Assembly: GCA_963732355.1 (NCBI GenBank)
Contig: CAVSZD010000011.1
Location: forward strand, 186,001-250,000
DNA length: 64,000 nt
Direction: 5' to 3'
Source of the DNA: JADKAV01 sp963732355
GTDB taxonomy: Bacteria; Actinomycetota; Actinomycetes; S36-B12; UBA10799
Part shown: piece by piece, positions 60,307 through 64,000 of the stretch
Layout: every line of letters begins with the position of its first letter
How positions within the stretch are numbered: position 1 is the first letter of the stretch
Position numbers and translations under genes: made by a program
The notes under the pieces: generated by a model
Told to the model about the DNA's origin: nothing
The model's input: only the letters and a program-made list of their open reading frames with translations
Databases searched by the model: none

Positions 60307-61566
60307 TCAGCACCGTACGGGAACCTTGGCCCCGCCGTACCAGCCCATCGGGTCATAGGGGGTGCCATTGACGTGCACTTCGTAGTGCAGGTGTGGGCCA
60401 GTGACCCATCCGGTGGCACCGACCCGTCCGATCAGTTGGCCCTGCTTGACCTTCTGGCCGGCCGAGACCAGCGCCGCGGACTGGTGTGCGTACATCGTGG
60501 AAATCCCGGAGCCGTGCTGGACCAGAGTGTGCAATCCATAAGGTCCGCCGTTCTCGACCGAGACGACCACACCGTCCGCTGCAGAGTAGATAGGGGCGCC
60601 CTGCCCGGCACCGATGTCCGTACCGGTGTGGCATGACCGATAGCCGTAGACGGGGTGGATTCGCGGGCCCACGTTCTGCACGACTGACGCGCCCGGAGTC
60701 GGCCAGGCCAGGCCGCCAGCACCGATGTTGATCGGTACGCCCGCTTGTCCCTGCGATGCTTTCGCCGCAGCCGCCCGGGCGATCGCTGCGATTCTGGCCT
60801 GCTCCGCCTTGTACTGCCGGTATTGCTTCTTGACGGCGTCGCGCCTCTGCTTGGCATCGCGCAACGCAGATGCTCTAGACGCCACCAACTCGTCGATCTT
60901 GGCCTTCGCCGCGTCCGCCTTCGCCTTCGCCTGGGCGGCCTCATCCACGAGCGCCTGCGCTTCGCCCTGGGCCTGCTCCGCCTCCTGCTCCAGCGTCTTC
61001 AAGCTGGCAAGGCGCAGGTTCAGCTGGGCTTTGGCCGCGTCGAGGTCAGACAGCGTGTTGTTGTTGCCCTGGGCGATCGAACGCAGCGTCTCCATGCGGG
61101 AGGCGAAGTCGCCCGGGTCACTCGAGTCGAGCAGGATCTCGACCTCGGACATGGCCCCACCCTGGGTGTAGACCTGTCGGGCCATCAGGCCGATCCGCTG
61201 CTCGAGGAACGCGATCTGCTGCTCGGTCTCCGCGATCTCCTGCTTGGCCTGCGCGACCTTCGCGATCGCCACGGCAACCTTGCGATCGGCAGCGGCCTTG
61301 CGCTCTTGGGCCGCGGTCAACTCGGCCTGTGCCCCGGCCAACTCTTTGCGCGCTGCTGGCAACTGCTCCTGTGCGACATCGAGTTTGTCGATCGCCGCTG
61401 CGACCTTCTTGTCCGCCGAGGCCAGATCATCGAGTGCTTCTTCGACCTGCTGATTGATGTCCTCCGCCTGCACCGGCAGGACCACCGAACCCACTCCCAG
61501 CCCAATCACCATCGACGCGGCCACGAGTCGTGCCCCACGCGATGGTCTATTGGACATTCTGGACAT
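60307..61566 (-). CDS. Secreted M23 peptidase with coiled coil, FtsEX partner-like
   Basis: A 419-residue exported protein: signal peptide ending near VQAED, a long coiled coil (about 40-280, Ala/Glu/Lys rich) and an M23 zinc domain with SCHTGTDIGAG and HLHYEVHVNG. This is the plan of EnvC/RipC-type hydrolases activated by FtsEX through the coiled coil. Location right after ftsX supports this. It probably splits the septal wall. GGAGG precedes ATG 61566. Confidence 0.92.
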   Translation of the reverse strand: MSRMSNRPSRGARLVAASMVIGLGVGSVVLPVQAEDINQQVEEALDDLASADKKVAAAIDKLDVAQEQLPAARKELAGAQAELTAAQERKAAADRKVAVAIAKVAQAKQEIAETEQQIAFLEQRIGLMARQVYTQGGAMSEVEILLDSSDPGDFASRMETLRSIAQGNNNTLSDLDAAKAQLNLRLASLKTLEQEAEQAQGEAQALVDEAAQAKAKADAAKAKIDELVASRASALRDAKQRRDAVKKQYRQYKAEQARIAAIARAAAAKASQGQAGVPINIGAGGLAWPTPGASVVQNVGPRIHPVYGYRSCHTGTDIGAGQGAPIYSAADGVVVSVENGGPYGLHTLVQHGSGISTMYAHQSAALVSAGQKVKQGQLIGRVGATGWVTGPHLHYEVHVNGTPYDPMGWYGGAKVPVRC

Positions 61567-61584
61567 GGTCCTCCAAGGGTACCT

Positions 61585-62493
61585 TCACACCTTCAGATAT
61601 CGGCGCAATGTGAGCGCGGCTGCAATGGCAGCGATAAGAATTCCCGTGAAGAACACCACCGGCAGGATCAGGATTACCTGGTCCCACGACACGAAAGCCG
61701 TGAACTGGTACGACGGCGCCAGGACGTTGTCGATCAAGAAGACCTTGGTTGCCACGATGGCCCCGACCGCGATGAGTCCGCCCACAGCCGCCGAGAAGGC
61801 AGCTTCCAACAGGAACGGCATCCTGATCATGAAGTTGCTGGCCCCCACCAGCCGCATGATCCCGACCTCTCGACGGCGGGCGTGGGCGGCGACTCTGATC
61901 GTGTTGATCACAAGCAAAGCCGTGACCACCAGCATCGCCACCGCGACGGACAGTGCGATGACTTGCAAACCGTTCAGTAATCGGAAGAACCGATCAAGCA
62001 GCTGGCGCTGGTCCTGGACCTGTTCGACACCGGGGCGACCCGCGAAGGCCGCGGCGATCACCTCGTACTTGGTCGGATCGGACAACTTGACCCGGAAGGA
62101 CTCCGGCAAGGCATCCGGCGTGACGTTCTGCGCGATCGGCGAATCGGCGAACTGCTCGATGAAGTGCTGGTAGGCCTCTTCTTTGGACTCGTAGTAGATG
62201 TCCTGGACCAGCGGGCGCAGGGCGTTCAATTCCTGCTCGATCTCGGCGCGGACCTCCGGGGTGACGGCCCCCAAGGCACAGGCCGGCTCCGCCGAATTCG
62301 CCCCGCACAAGAAGATCGACACCTCGACGCGGTCGTACCAGAAGTCCTTCATGGAGTCGACCTGCGCCCGAACCAGCAACCCGGCACCGAAGAGCGTCAA
62401 AGAGACGGCCACCGTGATGATCACGGCGAAGGTCATCGTGAGATTGCGGCGAAGCCCCTGGAAGGTCTCGCTGAGAATGAATCGAAGCTTCAC
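61585..62493 (-). CDS. ftsX: Cell division protein FtsX
   Basis: A 302-residue membrane protein with four helices (about 22-42, 172-195, 222-245, 270-295) and a large outer loop after helix 1 (about 45-165) that would bind the M23 hydrolase. Family start KLRFILSETFQGLRRNLTMTFA; MRLVGASNFMIRMPFLLEA between helices 2 and 3. Two Cys in the loop (FLCGANSAEPACAL). The GTG overlaps the ftsE stop. Confidence 0.95.
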   Translation of the reverse strand: MKLRFILSETFQGLRRNLTMTFAVIITVAVSLTLFGAGLLVRAQVDSMKDFWYDRVEVSIFLCGANSAEPACALGAVTPEVRAEIEQELNALRPLVQDIYYESKEEAYQHFIEQFADSPIAQNVTPDALPESFRVKLSDPTKYEVIAAAFAGRPGVEQVQDQRQLLDRFFRLLNGLQVIALSVAVAMLVVTALLVINTIRVAAHARRREVGIMRLVGASNFMIRMPFLLEAAFSAAVGGLIAVGAIVATKVFLIDNVLAPSYQFTAFVSWDQVILILPVVFFTGILIAAIAAALTLRRYLKV

Positions 62494-63185
62494 GGCTGGT
62501 GATCCTGCCCGTACACACCGCGCGCCTCGTCGCGGACCATGACACCGGCATCCAGTTCGATCACGCGTTTTCGCATCTGGTCGACGATGGCCGCGTCGTG
62601 CGTGGCCATGATCACCGTGGTGCCCACCCGGTTGATCCGGTCGAGCAATTTCATGATCCCGACGCTGGTGGCGGGGTCAAGGTTGCCCGTCGGCTCGTCG
62701 GCCAGCAGCAGCGCCGGACGGTTGACGAAAGCGCGCGCGATGGCTACCCGCTGCTGCTCACCTCCCGAGAGCTGATCGGGGAAACGGCCCATCTTGTCAG
62801 CCAGCCCGACGAGGTCGAGGACCTCGGGGACCGACCGCTCGATGACTGCGTTCTTGCGGCCCAGCACCTGCAAGGTGAAGGCGACGTTCTGGTAGACGGT
62901 CTTGTTCTGCAGGAGCCGGAAGTCCTGAAACACGGCCCCCATGCTCCGGCGCAGTTGCGGCACCTTCCAGCGCGAGAGCTTGCCCACGTCCTTGCCCGCC
63001 ACAACGACGCGGCCCACTGTGGGCTTCTCCTCACGCAGGATGAGCCGCAGAAAGGTGGATTTCCCGGATCCAGACGTCCCTACCAGGAACACGAATTCAC
63101 CGGGATCGACATGCATGGAGATGTCTTGGAGCGCTGGGCGGTTGCGCTTGTCGTAGCGCTTGGTGACGCGCTCGAAGGTGATCAA
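62490..63185 (-). CDS. ftsE: Cell division ATP-binding protein FtsE
   Basis: A 231-residue ABC ATPase. Walker A GTSGSGKST, signature LSGGEQQRVAIARAF, Walker B LLLADEPTGNLDP, H-loop MATHD. With FtsX it drives the wall hydrolase at the septum. TTG 63185 after GGTGGGG gives the family start (M)ITFERVTKRYDKRN; the frame is open to 63221. Co-transcribed with ftsX, the M23 gene and smpB. Confidence 0.96.
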   Translation of the reverse strand: MITFERVTKRYDKRNRPALQDISMHVDPGEFVFLVGTSGSGKSTFLRLILREEKPTVGRVVVAGKDVGKLSRWKVPQLRRSMGAVFQDFRLLQNKTVYQNVAFTLQVLGRKNAVIERSVPEVLDLVGLADKMGRFPDQLSGGEQQRVAIARAFVNRPALLLADEPTGNLDPATSVGIMKLLDRINRVGTTVIMATHDAAIVDQMRKRVIELDAGVMVRDEARGVYGQDHQP

Positions 63186-63278
63186 TTGTCCCCACCTGGT
63201 GTGTTGGCCCTGACTGGTCAAGTCTAGGCACGGCTGCTCGCAACGCCGGTCAGGATCGCCGTAAGCAGAAGGTCAGAA

Positions 63279-64000
63279 TCAGTTCGGGGACTGCTGCTGG
63301 CGCCGCCAGCGGATGCCCGCCTCGACGAACTCGTCGATCTCGCCGTCGAGAACCGCAGCCGTGTTGCCGGTCTCAACCTCGGTCCGCAGGTCCTTGACCA
63401 TCTGGTAAGGGTGCAGAACATACGAGCGCATCTGGTTGCCCCATGAGCCCGAGGAATCCCCCTTGAGGGCGTCCATCTTGGCCTGCTCCTCCTGCCGCTG
63501 ACGTTCGAGCAACTTCGCCTGCAGGACCGCCATCGCCGTGGCCTTGTTCTGCAACTGCGAGCGCTCGTTCTGGCAGCTCACGACGATCCCGGTGGGCAGG
63601 TGGGTCAGACGCACCGCTGAGTCCGTGGTGTTGACGCCCTGCCCCCCGGGCCCGGATGAACGGTAGACGTCCACCCGAAGTTCGTCCTCGGGGATCTCGA
63701 TGCTCTCGGTCTTCTCGACCACAGGGATCACCTCGACCTCGGCGAAGGAGGTCTGGCGACGGCCCTGGTTGTCGAAGGGACTGATCCGCACGAGCCGGTG
63801 GGTGCCCTGCTCGACGCTGAGCGTGCCGTATGCGAACGGCGCCTTGACCGCGAAGGTCGCTGACTTGATGCCGGCCTCTTCGGCGTAGGAGGTCTCGTAG
63901 ACCTCCACCGACCAGCCATGGCGCTCGCAGTAGCGCCCGTACATGCGCAGGAGCATCTCCGCCCAGTCGGCCGCATCGACCCCGCCGGCGCCCGAGCGGA
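63279..64000 (-). CDS. prfB: Peptide chain release factor 2, N-terminus cut by window edge
   Basis: The visible 240 residues cover domains 2-4 of RF2, which recognises UGA/UAA. The SPF anticodon-like motif is in VRISPFDNQG, and the GGQ loop is SSGPGGQGVNTTDSAV. The upstream AGGVDAADWAEM is the family's domain 2 start. The 5' part and any programmed frameshift site lie beyond the window. Upstream of ftsE in the usual actinobacterial order. Confidence 0.95.
   Translation of the reverse strand, partial: RSGAGGVDAADWAEMLLRMYGRYCERHGWSVEVYETSYAEEAGIKSATFAVKAPFAYGTLSVEQGTHRLVRISPFDNQGRRQTSFAEVEVIPVVEKTESIEIPEDELRVDVYRSSGPGGQGVNTTDSAVRLTHLPTGIVVSCQNERSQLQNKATAMAVLQAKLLERQRQEEQAKMDALKGDSSGSWGNQMRSYVLHPYQMVKDLRTEVETGNTAAVLDGEIDEFVEAGIRWRRQQQSPN

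Overview
The window is a GC-rich actinobacterial chromosome segment, most likely from a member of the class Actinomycetes. The evidence is the frequent GTG and TTG starts, a WhiB3/WhiD-type iron-sulfur regulator, a DUF3039 protein, the cluster rph-rdgB-MBL-murI-cysM-cysO-mec-DUF2017-clpS on one strand, a GTP-type PEP carboxykinase, and prfB-ftsE-ftsX-M23 peptidase-smpB in the usual actinobacterial order. The tmRNA tag (ADTNRADFALAA) is also of actinobacterial type. I cannot name a genus.

Layout. 1-7.1 kb: envelope genes (a lipoprotein cut by the left edge, DUF4239 protein, YihY/BrkB protein, M13 metallopeptidase), then rdgB and rph. 7.4-11.5 kb: a coupled housekeeping block for a metallo-hydrolase, glutamate racemase, CysO-dependent cysteine synthesis, DUF2017 and ClpS. 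11.5-18.8 kb: class V aminotransferase, GH18 protein, PBP4-type carboxypeptidase, IclR regulator, DUF3039 protein and WhiB. 18.8-23.1 kb: arginine deiminase locus (YfcC-type transporter, arcA, arcB). 23.1-35.5 kb: MFS carriers (one frameshifted), pckG, cell-wall hydrolase-like secreted proteins including three paralogues, a CoiA-like nuclease, a SulP transporter, GNAT and DUF3089 proteins. 35.5-42.8 kb: a six-PAS diguanylate cyclase facing an agmatine deiminase operon (ptcA, permease, aguA, TetR). 43-55.5 kb: NUDIX, GNAT, racemase, glycosyltransferase/TetR pair, Lon-N protein, GGDEF-EAL protein, a frameshifted acyl-CoA carboxylase subunit, an AAA ATPase and a GH3 glucosidase. 55.5-64 kb: ssrA (tmRNA) with a tandem repeat at its 3' side, a Baeyer-Villiger-type monooxygenase, a DUF222/HNH protein, a frameshifted amidohydrolase, smpB, an M23 peptidase, ftsX, ftsE and prfB cut by the right edge.

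Two parallel carbamoyl-phosphate-yielding routes, arginine deiminase and agmatine deiminase, lie about 18 kb apart. Neither has a carbamate kinase in the window. The agmatine operon is tightly coupled, ends in its own TetR gene, and has a near-perfect palindrome over its predicted -35 element.

Outside the genes the clearest signals are dispersed palindromic repeats. Family A has four copies with arms of up to 28 bp and a 12-nt loop found in both orientations. Family B has two copies of about 125 bp. A 111-bp tandem repeat carries copies of the tmRNA 3' end and its terminator. At least four genes are interrupted by single-base frameshifts. These may be sequence errors or real decay, and raw reads would decide.
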